Of a stretch of DNA of 64,000 nt, positions 42,879 through 51,700 are shown in pieces. The notes beneath the pieces were generated by a model. That model was not told where the DNA came from and did not search any database. It worked only from the letters and a program-made list of their open reading frames with translations. The stretch spans positions 1 through 64,000 of the forward strand of contig NZ_VYPZ01000001.1 in NCBI RefSeq assembly GCF_008710155.1. Direction: 5' to 3'. Numbering within the stretch: position 1 is the stretch's first letter; every line of letters begins with the position of its first letter. The DNA is from Sphingobium limneticum. Its GTDB lineage: Bacteria > Pseudomonadota > Alphaproteobacteria > Sphingomonadales > Sphingomonadaceae. Position numbers and translations under genes: made by a program.

Positions 42879-43850
42879 ATGTCAGGCAAGCCCCGGATAC
42901 TGGTTACGCGCAAATGGCCCGAGCGGGTCGAGGCCTTGATTGCGGAGCGGTACGACGCGACCTTCAGCGACGACGATCGTCCATTGACGGACGCCGCATT
43001 GATGGCTGCTATGCGCGACTATGATGCGATCTGTCCGACCATCACCGACAAACTACATGCCGGCATCGTCGGCGTTGCGGGACGACAGGTAAAGATCATC
43101 GCCAATTATGGCGCCGGTTTCGAACATATCGACCTGGCGGCTGCAGCGGCGGCCGGCATTGTCGTCACGAATACGCCGGGCGTCCTCACCAACGCGACGG
43201 CCGATATCGCCGTTACCCTGATGCTGATGACAGCCCGCCGCGCTGGGGAGGGCGAACGGGAATTGCGCGCCGGGCAATGGACGGGTTGGCGGCCGACCCA
43301 TTTGCTCGGTACCAGCCTGCGCGGCAAGACGCTGGGACTGGTCGGCTTCGGTCGGATCGCGCAGGCTGTGGCGGAACGTGCCCGCTTCGGCTTTGGCATG
43401 AACATCGTCTATTTTTCGCGTCGTCCCGGCGCGCAGGACGATGTGCAGCGGCTGGACGCCCGATATATGTCCTCGCTTGGCGACATGGTGGCGCAAAGCG
43501 ATGTCGTGTCGCTGCATGTTCCTGGCGGAGCGGCGACGCGCAACATCATCGATGCGCAGATGCTTGGCCGAATGGCGCCCCACACGATCCTCATCAATAC
43601 GGCGCGGGGAGATGTCGTGGACGAAGGTGCCCTGATGGATGCCCTGGAAAGCGGGCGGCTGGGTGGGGCTGGCCTTGATGTGTTCGCAGGCGAGCCTGAG
43701 ATTTCCCAACGTCTTCGTGATGCCCCGAACACGGTACTCCTGCCGCATCTGGGCAGCGCAACCCGTGAGACGCGCGAAGCGATGGGATTGCGCGCGCTTG
43801 CCAATCTGGACGATTGGCATGAAGGCCGAACACCGCGAGACAGTCTTTGA
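42879..43850 (+). CDS. D-isomer 2-hydroxyacid dehydrogenase (glyoxylate/hydroxypyruvate reductase-like)
   Basis: A 323-residue NAD(P)-dependent dehydrogenase. The nucleotide site is LGLVGFGRIAQAVAERA (GxGxxxx variant, about 150-166). The catalytic Arg lies in NTARGDVVDEGAL, Glu in FAGEPE and His in LLPHLGSATRETR. The N-terminal ITDKLHAGI...IANYGAGFEHIDL block is typical of the glyoxylate reductase/GyaR branch. In this operon it would reduce glyoxylate (to glycolate) or hydroxypyruvate/tartronate semialdehyde-type acids (to glycerate) before the kinase. It starts 9 bases after the dioxygenase stop and ends in a TTGA overlap with the kinase start. Confidence 0.88.
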   Translation: MSGKPRILVTRKWPERVEALIAERYDATFSDDDRPLTDAALMAAMRDYDAICPTITDKLHAGIVGVAGRQVKIIANYGAGFEHIDLAAAAAAGIVVTNTPGVLTNATADIAVTLMLMTARRAGEGERELRAGQWTGWRPTHLLGTSLRGKTLGLVGFGRIAQAVAERARFGFGMNIVYFSRRPGAQDDVQRLDARYMSSLGDMVAQSDVVSLHVPGGAATRNIIDAQMLGRMAPHTILINTARGDVVDEGALMDALESGRLGGAGLDVFAGEPEISQRLRDAPNTVLLPHLGSATRETREAMGLRALANLDDWHEGRTPRDSL

Positions 43851-44761
43851 AGCAGGCAGGCATTGACGATATTATCGCAGCGGAACGCTTGCCGCCTTCG
43901 TACAGGGCGATGGTCGATCGTTGGTGGCAGCCATTGGCGCGACAGATAGGTGACTGGAAAAATGATGCTGGACGCCCGATAATCGTCGGCGTGAATGGCG
44001 CGCAGGGCAGTGGCAAATCGACTATTTGCCGGTTTCTGGCATCCCTTCTCCTGCCAGAGATTGGATTATCGGCGGTCGTCGTCGGGCTGGACGATCTCTA
44101 TCTGCCGTCTAAGGCGCGGGCGCGATTGGCTCGGGATATTCACCCTCTGTTTCGGACGCGCGGAGTGCCGGCTACGCACGATATCGAACTCGGCCTCTCT
44201 ATACTGGATGATCTGGCCGGCGGACGGCAGGCATTGATCCCGCGCTTCAGCAAGGCATTGGACGATCGGCTGCCGCAAAGCGATTGGATGCGCCATTCCG
44301 GCCATGTCGATGTCGTCCTGTTTGAAGGTTGGTGCGTCGGTGCCCGCCCGCAGGACGAAGCGGACCTTGTCGCGCCGATCAATATTCTCGAGGCGGAAGA
44401 GGATAAGGGCGCTGTTTGGCGCACGCATGTGAATGATGCGCTTCGAACATCCTATGCCCGATGTTTTTCGGTCATCGACCATATGATCATGCTGAAACCC
44501 CCATCGTTCGACCATGTGCTGCAGAACCGCCTGCTTCAGGAACATAAGCTTCGCGCTCTGACGCCCGATGCTGCGGGTATCATGCGTGATGAAGAGGTGC
44601 GGCGCTTTGTGAATCATTATGAGCGGTTGACCCGCCATATGTTCGCGGACCTACCGGACCGCGTCGATCTGCTTTTCAGCCTCGACGCCGGACAGGATGT
44701 TATGTCCTGCAGTCGGGCGGGCCTACGCGACATGAAAGAGAGGGATGGGCATGTCGGATGA
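43847..44761 (+). CDS. D-glycerate kinase-like P-loop kinase (GlyK/YggC type)
   Basis: A 304-residue P-loop kinase: Walker A VNGAQGSGKST (about 47-57), then VVVGLDDLYLPSKARARL, a substrate-side FRTRGVPATHDIELGL, and LFEGWCVGARPQDEAD. These are hallmarks of plant/yeast-type D-glycerate 3-kinase and its bacterial YggC-like relatives. It would feed glycerate into 3-phosphoglycerate, closing a C2-salvage branch with the preceding reductase. The likely start is TTG in a TTGA overlap with the dehydrogenase stop; the first in-frame ATG, 21 codons later, would cut conserved sequence short of the P-loop only slightly, so the start is uncertain. Confidence 0.85.
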   Translation: MKQAGIDDIIAAERLPPSYRAMVDRWWQPLARQIGDWKNDAGRPIIVGVNGAQGSGKSTICRFLASLLLPEIGLSAVVVGLDDLYLPSKARARLARDIHPLFRTRGVPATHDIELGLSILDDLAGGRQALIPRFSKALDDRLPQSDWMRHSGHVDVVLFEGWCVGARPQDEADLVAPINILEAEEDKGAVWRTHVNDALRTSYARCFSVIDHMIMLKPPSFDHVLQNRLLQEHKLRALTPDAAGIMRDEEVRRFVNHYERLTRHMFADLPDRVDLLFSLDAGQDVMSCSRAGLRDMKERDGHVG

Positions 44762-45239
44762 AAATCTTGTGCCGGACGACGCCATTCGACCGGGTCTGGA
44801 ATTTGTCTATGCCGCCCATGCGCAATTGGCCGCGCCGATTCAGATTGGCGACACACCGGATGGAACGCGTCGGATCATTCCGATCCTTTCCGGCAGTATT
44901 GAAGGACCGCGGATCCGGGGCCAAATCCTGGGCGGTGGCAGCGATTGGCAAGTGCGCAGGCCCGATGGTGTCACGGTGGCAGATGCCACTTATGGAATCC
45001 AGACCGATGACGGCGCTGTCATCCAGATCAGGAACCGCGGCCTGCGTCATGGCCCCGCCGACGTGATGGCGCGATTGATGGCCGGGGACATCGTCGATCC
45101 CAAAAGCTATTATTTTCGGACCGTGCCGGAATTTATGGCGCCGCTGGGCCGATATACATGGCTGAACGAAAATATCTTCATTTGCTCCGGCGCGCGTTAT
45201 TCGGACTCCATCCGACTATGGGTCTGGCGTATCGTCTGA
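44751..45239 (+). CDS. DUF3237 family protein
   Basis: A 162-residue DUF3237 beta-barrel-like protein: GLEFVYAAHAQLAAPIQIGD, RIIPILSGSIEGPRIRGQIL, GGSDWQVRRPDGVTVADATY, GIQTDDGAVIQIRNRGLRHG and DPKSYYFRTVPEF. The family is frequent in aromatic-degrading proteobacteria and has no established activity. GAGAGG 7 bases ahead selects the second of two close ATGs. It overlaps the kinase by 11 bases, so it is the translationally coupled last gene of the operon; a role on the same substrate (for example ester or lactone handling) is only a guess. Confidence 0.85.
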   Translation: MSDENLVPDDAIRPGLEFVYAAHAQLAAPIQIGDTPDGTRRIIPILSGSIEGPRIRGQILGGGSDWQVRRPDGVTVADATYGIQTDDGAVIQIRNRGLRHGPADVMARLMAGDIVDPKSYYFRTVPEFMAPLGRYTWLNENIFICSGARYSDSIRLWVWRIV

Positions 45240-45340
45240 GCGGAAATTGAACCAGGATTTGGGATCGTGCCGGCGCGTCTTCTTGCCCGTTCTTCCGCCC
45301 GGAAAGGCTCCCTTGACCGAGACGAACCCCTATCTATTTC

Positions 45341-46570
45341 TCACCGCACAAGTGCGACGCCGATGCGCAGGCGCGTGGTGCGGCGATTATAGTCCAGCAG
45401 ATTTTCGCCATAGCCTACGAAGCTCTGTCCAAAGAGGTAGAAATCCGGGCGGCCGCCCAGGATATGGCGAAGCGGATAGGACAAGTCGGCCGCGATCGAC
45501 CCCTTGCCGCTGCCGAAGTTGATGCGGCTGGTCGTGGAGAGGCGCAGGCCGTCGTCCTGGCCAATTTCGACAGACAGGCCGCTATTGCCGCGATAACGGC
45601 GAATGTCGGGATTATCCGACAGGTCGCCGGCATAGAGCCATGCGCGCGGCGCCACGGTCAGGCGTGTCTCTTTGCCCAGAGAGAAGGCTGCCATCGGCGC
45701 GACGTAGATGGTGTTCAGGCTGCGCGAGAAATCGCCGTCGCGTCCGTTGGATTCGTGGCGCAGGCCGACCTGCGCGCTAAGTGTCGTCCTATCCGACAGC
45801 GCCTTGGGCGGTGTGGTGTAAAAGATTTCCGGTTGGAAATCGATATTGCGGAAGGGGGAGGAATCCGCCCCCAGATCCCAGAACATGCGCTGGGTATAGG
45901 CAAAGTAAAAGCCGTCGCCCAACGCCGGATGGTCCTTGCGAGCCTGGCTACCGAACAGCTGATATTTGAAGCTGAGCTGGATGCGGGCCTCGCTATTGGT
46001 GCCGGGACCATAGACGGCATAGATAGGCTGATAGGCGCTCAGATTTTCGAGGAAGGCGTTACCGACGGTACGGTCGCTGGGTGAAGGGGTAGCGGGCACA
46101 GCCGAGCCGACAGGCGCTTCGGCAACCGTCCTGTCGATATTTGCGGTCGCATGAGCGGCGCGAGTGGGCGCCGGCGCAGCGGCCAATGTCACCGCCTGGC
46201 CGTTCCAGCCGGGGATGGAGAGACGCGCGCCATCCTGAAAGGCGTCCGGTTCGAGCCGATAGCGCGCTGTGGCAAAACTGCCCGGCGCGATGCTGAGCGT
46301 AGCGGGGGTGGCGGGGTCGCGACGCAACATCACGGTACGACCGGTGCCCAGCGCGCCCGGCCGGTCCAACTGCGCCTCCACATTGTCGGCCACATCGGCC
46401 TGTATCGTGGTCGTGCCGATGTTGAGCAGGCGAATATCGACCAATGCTCCGCCGCCTGTCTGTGGTTCCACATGGCCGATCAGCGGCTCGACGCCATTCT
46501 GGGCGAAGGCCGCGTCCGGCACGGTCGCGGCCAGAAGGGCGGCGAGCAGGAACCTTGGGGCGATCTTCAT
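45341..46570 (-). CDS. pldA: Outer-membrane phospholipase A with N-terminal extension
   Basis: A 409-residue protein: signal peptide (FLLAALLAATVPDAAFAQ), an extra region of about 145 residues with a beta-rich part (30-130) and a Pro/Ala/Ser linker (130-168), then a 12-strand phospholipase A1 barrel. The catalytic set is readable with classical spacing: H272 and S274 in GLRHESNGRDG and N286 in SRSLN (His+2 and +14). It hydrolyses acyl chains from outer-membrane phospholipids and is normally activated by dimerisation with calcium. The extension is absent from E. coli PldA. It converges with the DUF3237 gene and follows the SDR operon by 152 bases with a weak hairpin between. Confidence 0.9.
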   Translation of the reverse strand: MKIAPRFLLAALLAATVPDAAFAQNGVEPLIGHVEPQTGGGALVDIRLLNIGTTTIQADVADNVEAQLDRPGALGTGRTVMLRRDPATPATLSIAPGSFATARYRLEPDAFQDGARLSIPGWNGQAVTLAAAPAPTRAAHATANIDRTVAEAPVGSAVPATPSPSDRTVGNAFLENLSAYQPIYAVYGPGTNSEARIQLSFKYQLFGSQARKDHPALGDGFYFAYTQRMFWDLGADSSPFRNIDFQPEIFYTTPPKALSDRTTLSAQVGLRHESNGRDGDFSRSLNTIYVAPMAAFSLGKETRLTVAPRAWLYAGDLSDNPDIRRYRGNSGLSVEIGQDDGLRLSTTSRINFGSGKGSIAADLSYPLRHILGGRPDFYLFGQSFVGYGENLLDYNRRTTRLRIGVALVR

Positions 46571-46693
46571 AAGGGCGTCTTCTTCGCAGCGGATGGTGCG
46601 CCCCCCTTACCCGATTTCTCCGGTCGAACGACATATTTGTGCGATTGTCACGATGGGACGGTCCGGCATCCTTGCGCGACATGCTTGTTTCGG

Positions 46694-46709
46694 CACGGCT
46701 TCAGCCGTG
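46694..46709 (-). terminator. Small hairpin after the SDR operon
   Basis: A 7-bp perfect stem (cacggct / agccgtg) with a 2-base loop lies 14 bases past the last SDR stop. It has no U-run; weak terminator candidate. Confidence 0.3.
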
Positions 46710-46722
46710 GTGCGCAACCGGA

Positions 46723-47424
46723 TCAATAGCGTTCGACCCATGGACGCAGTTCGACCTCCCAACTCCATGCGCTGCGATGCTGGGCCAATATGGCAAGATA
46801 GGTCTGGGCGATGCTTTGTGGATCGAGTGTGCTGTCGGGGGCATCCTGAGGATCGGCGCGCGCCTGACTGCGCACGGACCCGTCGATCACGAAATGGGCG
46901 ACATGGATGCCCTTTGGCGCCAGTTCGCGGGCGGCGCTCTGGGCCAGGCCACGCAGGCCGAATTTGCCGATGGCAAAGCTGGCCGAATTGGCGAAGCCCT
47001 TCACACTGGCGGTCGCGCCGGTCAGCAATATCGCACCGCGTCCGTGGGGCACCAGCCTCCTGGCAGCCTGTTGCGTCACCAGAAACGCCCCGAACGACGA
47101 TACTTCGATCGATCGTCGAACCAGTTCCGGGTCCAGTTCCGTCAAAGGGCCGCGCACGCGCCCGCTGGCATTATACAGCACCACTTCCGGCACGCCGATC
47201 GCGCGTTCGGTCTGCTCGAAAAGGTGCGCGACGGAGGCCGGGTCGGTCGCATCGACCTCCAGTCCGATGGCGTCGCTCGCATTGGCGACGTCGCGCAGCC
47301 GATCCGGGTTGCGGGCCGCGACCACGACCTTGAGGCCGGCCGCCGTCAGCGCGCGCGCGACGGAAGCACCGATGCCGGGGCCGGCACCGACGACCAACGC
47401 CGTCTTGTAGGGAAGATCAGCCAT
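46723..47424 (-). CDS. Short-chain dehydrogenase/reductase with Phe in place of the catalytic Tyr
   Basis: A 233-residue SDR. The cofactor loop VVGAGPGIG (11-19) and YNASG (84-88, for NNAG) are present. The active-site helix reads SASFAIGKFGLRGL: the YxxxK position is F150-A-I-G-K154, so the proton donor tyrosine is missing while the lysine remains. A139/S140 are near the usual serine position. Start at MADLPYKTALVV; upstream codons overlap the preceding SDR gene. It is last in a receptor/MBL/SDR/SDR operon, 13 bases after the other SDR. The protein may catalyse a different reaction, or act as a partner subunit of the other SDR. Confidence 0.85.
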   Translation of the reverse strand: MADLPYKTALVVGAGPGIGASVARALTAAGLKVVVAARNPDRLRDVANASDAIGLEVDATDPASVAHLFEQTERAIGVPEVVLYNASGRVRGPLTELDPELVRRSIEVSSFGAFLVTQQAARRLVPHGRGAILLTGATASVKGFANSASFAIGKFGLRGLAQSAARELAPKGIHVAHFVIDGSVRSQARADPQDAPDSTLDPQSIAQTYLAILAQHRSAWSWEVELRPWVERY

Positions 47425-47437
47425 GATGGGCCTCCCG

Positions 47438-48238
47438 TTAATAATGGATGGCGCGAGGACTGCCGCCGCCCGCCGCGATCGCGTCGCCGTTGATGGCCAC
47501 GCTGCGGGGGGAGGCAAGGAATGCGACCACCGCTGCGACCTCCTCTGCTTCGACGATACGGCCGATCAGCGATTGGCCGAACAGCGCCTTTTCCGCGGCG
47601 TCCGGGCTGATATCGTCGGCCGCCGCCTTGGCCGCCACGGCATCGGCGGTCTTTTCCGTCCGGGTCGCGCCGGGATGAACGACGGTGACGTTGATGCCCT
47701 TTGGCCCCAGCTCGTCCGCCAGATTTTTGGTGAGTGCGGCGATCGCGACATTGCGGGTCGATCCGGGGATCGTGCCCGATTGCCGCGCGGCAAGACCGCT
47801 GATATTGATGATCCGACCCCAGCCATTGGCCACCAGATGCGGCGCGGCGGCCCGCGCAACCCGCAGATAGCCGACCAATTTGGTATTGAGTTCGTCCAGC
47901 AGATAGTCGGATGCGACGCCCGCGACACCGGGCACTTCCGGTCGCGCGCCCGGACGGGCGGCGTTGTTCACCACGATATCGAGGCCGCCCAGCTGTGCGA
48001 TCGCATGGGCGATCAGCGCATCGACCTGATCGTCATCGCGCGTGTCGGCGATGAAGGCATGGACCTCACCCCCCGTTTCGCGCGCCAGCTCTTCTGCCGC
48101 AGCGGTTGCGGCCGCCAGATCGCGCGCCGACAGCAGGACGCGGACGCCCTCCTGCGCCAGCGCGCGGGCGATCGCCTTGCCGATCCCCCGGCTGCCGCCG
48201 GTTACAAGGGCGCGCTTGTCCTTCAGTTGCAGATCCAT
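47438..48238 (-). CDS. Short-chain dehydrogenase/reductase lacking the YxxxK motif
   Basis: A 266-residue SDR: TGGSRGIGKAIA (13-24), VVNNAARPG (89-97) and catalytic-type Ser in INISGLAAR (about S147). Where YxxxK should stand the sequence is PGSTRNVAIAALTKNLADEL (158-177): neither Tyr nor Lys occupies the expected sites. DELGPKGINVTVVHPGATRT and the GDAIAAGGGS end are normal. This STRN-type variant is a recurring SDR subgroup rather than obvious decay, since the reading frame is intact and otherwise well conserved. It lies 31 bases after the MBL hydrolase stop. Role with the second SDR is unresolved. Confidence 0.86.
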   Translation of the reverse strand: MDLQLKDKRALVTGGSRGIGKAIARALAQEGVRVLLSARDLAAATAAAEELARETGGEVHAFIADTRDDDQVDALIAHAIAQLGGLDIVVNNAARPGARPEVPGVAGVASDYLLDELNTKLVGYLRVARAAAPHLVANGWGRIINISGLAARQSGTIPGSTRNVAIAALTKNLADELGPKGINVTVVHPGATRTEKTADAVAAKAAADDISPDAAEKALFGQSLIGRIVEAEEVAAVVAFLASPRSVAINGDAIAAGGGSPRAIHY

Positions 48239-48269
48239 GGCATGTCCTTTCGCTTATTTGGCCCGCGGA

Positions 48270-49268
48270 TTATTTCGGAAGCCAGACATTGTCCGCCTGT
48301 GGCCGCAGTTGCGCGGCGCGCAGGCAGTGATGGAGGATCTGATAATAGCGGCCCACAAATTGCGGTCCCTGAAGGAAGGGGTTGGCTCTGTCCGGGGCTG
48401 CCGCGATCGCTTCGATGCGGGCACGCGTCCCATCGGCAAAGATATGGGTGTTCAACACCCCTTGTGCGGACGCCGCCCGGCTGATCTTCGCAAAGCGCAA
48501 TACGGAACTGTCATAGGCCTTCAACCCACCGACCTTCTCGGTCGGCTCGATCGAGGCTGGGAAGGCGGTGCTGCCCAGAAGCGAGAGATTATGTACCTTG
48601 CCGTTCGACCGGACCGGCACGATCGCCGATACGGCACCGGGCGTATGACCGGGCGTCACGTAAAGGGCGACCTTGGTGTCTCCCAGCGTTATGGCCTGGC
48701 CGTCGCCGATGACGATGTCGCGTTTGGGCAATTGGGTACCGCTGCGTTCGATGGCATCGGCCGGCGTGTTTTCGATCAGCGTCCAGTCCGCGGCGCTGAT
48801 CGCCACCCGTGCGCCATAGGTCTTCTGCAACCAGGCCGAACCACCGAAATGATCATAATGGCCATGGGTCACGATGACGTAGCGGATAGTGGTGGGGTCC
48901 AGCCCGAGTTTTTGAAGCCCCGGTATCAGATGCTCCCGCGCCTCCGTCTCGCTTTGCGCCGCGTCGAACAGGATCAGCCCCTCGCTCGTCTTGAGCACGA
49001 ACACGCCCACGAAGCCGTTGCCGATATAGAAGAGATTATCGAACAGCTTCGTCGGTTCCAGCCATTGCTTGCTGTCCGTTTCCAATGCCCGCCGTACGAC
49101 GCCGCCACCGTGCGGTTCGCACAGGAACAGGGGCGCCTTTAGGTCCTCTCCGGCAATGGCCCGCGCCTTGGCCGCTTCGGCCAGGGCGGCGGGGGTATCG
49201 GACACCGACTGCGCGCCTGCCGTCGCGGCGAGCAGGGCGCAAGCGATCGGGATGATGGAGCGATACAT
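48270..49268 (-). CDS. Secreted metallo-beta-lactamase-fold hydrolase (B3-like)
   Basis: A 332-residue MBL-fold enzyme with a signal peptide (IPIACALLAATAGA). Zinc ligands: H135, H137, D139 and H140 in THGHYDHFGG, H208 in TPGHTPGAV, and a likely third-shell His in LNTHIF near 280. The HxHxDH core and the YIGNGFVGVFVLKTSEGLIL strand resemble subclass B3 beta-lactamases and related lactonases. It has a C-terminal extension past the usual B3 end. It starts 11 bases after the receptor stop, so it probably hydrolyses a lactone, ester or amide imported by that receptor. Antibiotic resistance is possible but context argues for catabolism. Confidence 0.87.
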   Translation of the reverse strand: MYRSIIPIACALLAATAGAQSVSDTPAALAEAAKARAIAGEDLKAPLFLCEPHGGGVVRRALETDSKQWLEPTKLFDNLFYIGNGFVGVFVLKTSEGLILFDAAQSETEAREHLIPGLQKLGLDPTTIRYVIVTHGHYDHFGGSAWLQKTYGARVAISAADWTLIENTPADAIERSGTQLPKRDIVIGDGQAITLGDTKVALYVTPGHTPGAVSAIVPVRSNGKVHNLSLLGSTAFPASIEPTEKVGGLKAYDSSVLRFAKISRAASAQGVLNTHIFADGTRARIEAIAAAPDRANPFLQGPQFVGRYYQILHHCLRAAQLRPQADNVWLPK

Positions 49269-49279
49269 GGCTTTCCCCG

Positions 49280-51592
49280 TCAGAAGGTCTTGTTGATGAA
49301 GATGTTGACCGTGCGCGGTTCGTTATAGGCGCGGTAATAATTGACCTGCGATCCCGCATTATTGGGCGAATATCCCCCGGCCTGCCCCCGGCGCAGGTCG
49401 AAGATATTCTTGACGGCGACGCCCGCGTTCCAACTGCCATCCTCGCCGGCATAGTTGATCGTGCCGTTGACGAAGGTCTGGGCACGAACCTTGGTCTGCG
49501 CCGTATTGTAGATGTCGACGAAGCGGCGCGATTCATATTGCGCGTCGGCCCCGATCCGCCATTTGCCGGGCGTGTCGATCGGCAAAGTATAGTTGATCGC
49601 CACCGACGACTGCCATTTTGGGGCCAGCGGAAATTCCAGACCCAGCAATGTCATGCGGCCGGGGACATTGGCGGGCAGGGTCGCGGTAAAACTCTTGTAG
49701 AGCGTCTTGGTATAGGAGCCGCTGGTATCTATGCGCAGCCCGTCGATCGGCGCTATCGACAGTTCCAGTTCCACGCCCTTGGACACACCGTCGCCCGCGT
49801 TCAGCACGCCGTTGAAGGCCGGCTGGGTCGGGGTGGCAGGCGAGGTGGCGCGGACCTGGAAATCGCTGATGTCGTTATAATAGACGGCGATATTGGCGAT
49901 CACGCGATCGTGCAGGAACCGGGTCTTCAAACCCGTTTCATAAGTGGTGATGACCTGCGGCTCGAACGGTACGGTCGATCCCAGCAGGCTGGCGCTGCGC
50001 AGGTCGAAACTGCCGCTTTTGAAGCCTTTGGAATAGGAGGCATATTGGAAGATGTCGGGCGCCCACTGATATTGCAGGCCCAGCTTCGGCGTGAAGTTGG
50101 AGAAATTCTTGGGGTCCGGCCGTGCCGTGAAGGTCGACTGATAAGGGCCATATTGTGCTTCATATACGTCGGGATCGAAATTCCATTCGGTCGGATTGTG
50201 CAACGGCACGCCCACGCTGTTGCCGACGAAAGACACATATTTGCGCCGGTCGACGGTATAGCGTGCGCCCACCGTGGCGGTCAGCGCATCCGTGACCTTA
50301 TAGTTGAGCTGACCGAACGCCGCATAGCTCCAGGTACGCAGCGTGTTGCGGATGCGGGACACCGATCCGATATCGTCTGTCCGCGACGCGGTCGCCTGAT
50401 TGAGGCGATTGTTGAAGAATTTTTCATAGAAGAAATACAGGCCGGCGACAAAGTTGAACCTGTCATATTCACCGTTGAGGTTGAACTCCTGCGTCAGCTG
50501 TCGCTGGCTGAATCCCGCATAACTATCGCCTTTTATCGCGGTGACGCCGTCATTGTCATAATAGATCGGGCCTTCCAGCCCACGCCATGCGGTGACGGAT
50601 TTCAGCGTCAGATGATTGTCCAGCTCATAGGCCGCCGTCAGCGACGCGCCGAAGCTTTCCGTCGAATTATAGGGCGGCGTATCGGCCCAGGTCAGGTCGG
50701 GATCCGCCTTCTTGCCCGACGGTACACCATTGGGTTGGTTGACCGGCGTATAATAGCTCTGGGTCGATCGGTCGAACATGCCGTCGGCCGACAGGGTCAG
50801 CGTCAGCCTATCGGTCAGTTCCGACTTCAACTTGCCGCGCAGGACCAGCAGGTCGATGTCGTTGACATCCTCGTTCAGCGGTACGCTATATTGCCAGCCG
50901 TCACGCTTGCGCCGGATGATGGAGAAGGCGCCGTTCAACTTGTTATCGGGCAGGATCGCGCCATTGACGCGCAGGCGCAGGTCCAGATTGTCGAAGCTGC
51001 CATAGGTGGCGCCCACGAAAATCTCCCGGTCGGCGGTCGGATCCTTGGTAATGAAGCGGATTGCACCGGCGCTGGAGTTGCGACCGTACAGCGTGCCCTG
51101 CGGTCCGCGCAGCACTTCTACGCGCTCCAGGTCCGGCGTGTCGTAGAGCGACCCCACCGTGCGGGCGAGATAGACGTCGTCGACGTAGACGGCGACGGTC
51201 GGCTCGGGATAGGTGTCGATTTCGCCGATGCCGCGGATCGAATAGGTTTGCGTGGTATAGGCGGTGGAGCGCCGGGGCGCGAGCAGGCTGGGAACGCGGC
51301 CGGCCAGATCGCGAAAGTCCGAAATCTTCAGCTGGTTGATACCGTCCGCACCCACGGCGGTGACGGCGATCGGCGTCTTCTGGATATTTTCCGACCGTTT
51401 CGACGCGGTGACGGTAATTTCACCCAGCCCCTGTTCTGGCGCATTGTCCTCGGCCACGGCCGGCGTGCTTGCCACCGGCTGTGCGAGCGCCGTGCCGGCA
51501 AACAGGAAGGCGAAGGCCAAAGCGGCCGTCGAAGTGGTGATCAGTCCTGAATGGCGCGCAATGCGACGTCCGGCGTCATGGCCCGGTATCAT
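49280..51592 (-). CDS. TonB-dependent receptor heading the MBL/SDR operon
   Basis: A 770-residue receptor: signal peptide (STAALAFAFLFAGTALAQ), TonB-box-like GEITVTASKRSE, plug with YSIRGIGEIDTYPEPTVAVY and EVLRGPQGTLYGRNSSAG, and a barrel ending INKTF. The plug belongs to the large sphingomonad group whose ligands are mostly unknown. GGGGGAC precedes the ATG, though a later start is possible because the first 15 residues are polar. It is divergent from the sulfonate/nitrate-type ABC importer across an AT-rich 279-base region, so outer and inner membrane transport of one substrate may be jointly controlled. Confidence 0.88.
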   Translation of the reverse strand: MIPGHDAGRRIARHSGLITTSTAALAFAFLFAGTALAQPVASTPAVAEDNAPEQGLGEITVTASKRSENIQKTPIAVTAVGADGINQLKISDFRDLAGRVPSLLAPRRSTAYTTQTYSIRGIGEIDTYPEPTVAVYVDDVYLARTVGSLYDTPDLERVEVLRGPQGTLYGRNSSAGAIRFITKDPTADREIFVGATYGSFDNLDLRLRVNGAILPDNKLNGAFSIIRRKRDGWQYSVPLNEDVNDIDLLVLRGKLKSELTDRLTLTLSADGMFDRSTQSYYTPVNQPNGVPSGKKADPDLTWADTPPYNSTESFGASLTAAYELDNHLTLKSVTAWRGLEGPIYYDNDGVTAIKGDSYAGFSQRQLTQEFNLNGEYDRFNFVAGLYFFYEKFFNNRLNQATASRTDDIGSVSRIRNTLRTWSYAAFGQLNYKVTDALTATVGARYTVDRRKYVSFVGNSVGVPLHNPTEWNFDPDVYEAQYGPYQSTFTARPDPKNFSNFTPKLGLQYQWAPDIFQYASYSKGFKSGSFDLRSASLLGSTVPFEPQVITTYETGLKTRFLHDRVIANIAVYYNDISDFQVRATSPATPTQPAFNGVLNAGDGVSKGVELELSIAPIDGLRIDTSGSYTKTLYKSFTATLPANVPGRMTLLGLEFPLAPKWQSSVAINYTLPIDTPGKWRIGADAQYESRRFVDIYNTAQTKVRAQTFVNGTINYAGEDGSWNAGVAVKNIFDLRRGQAGGYSPNNAGSQVNYYRAYNEPRTVNIFINKTF

Positions 51593-51700
51593 CGTCAGTC
51601 CCCCGAAATATGATGGTGAGAGCGACGGGCTAGGGTTGGAACAGCTTGGCTCACAACAAAGTTAAACTGGCTGTCGAACAACTTATTATGCTTATTGCTT

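Noticed and set aside
48270..49268. True B3 beta-lactamase resistance gene
   Set aside because: The zinc motif fits the fold, but the operon context (receptor, two SDRs) and long C-terminus fit a catabolic hydrolase better; no resistance-type neighbours.
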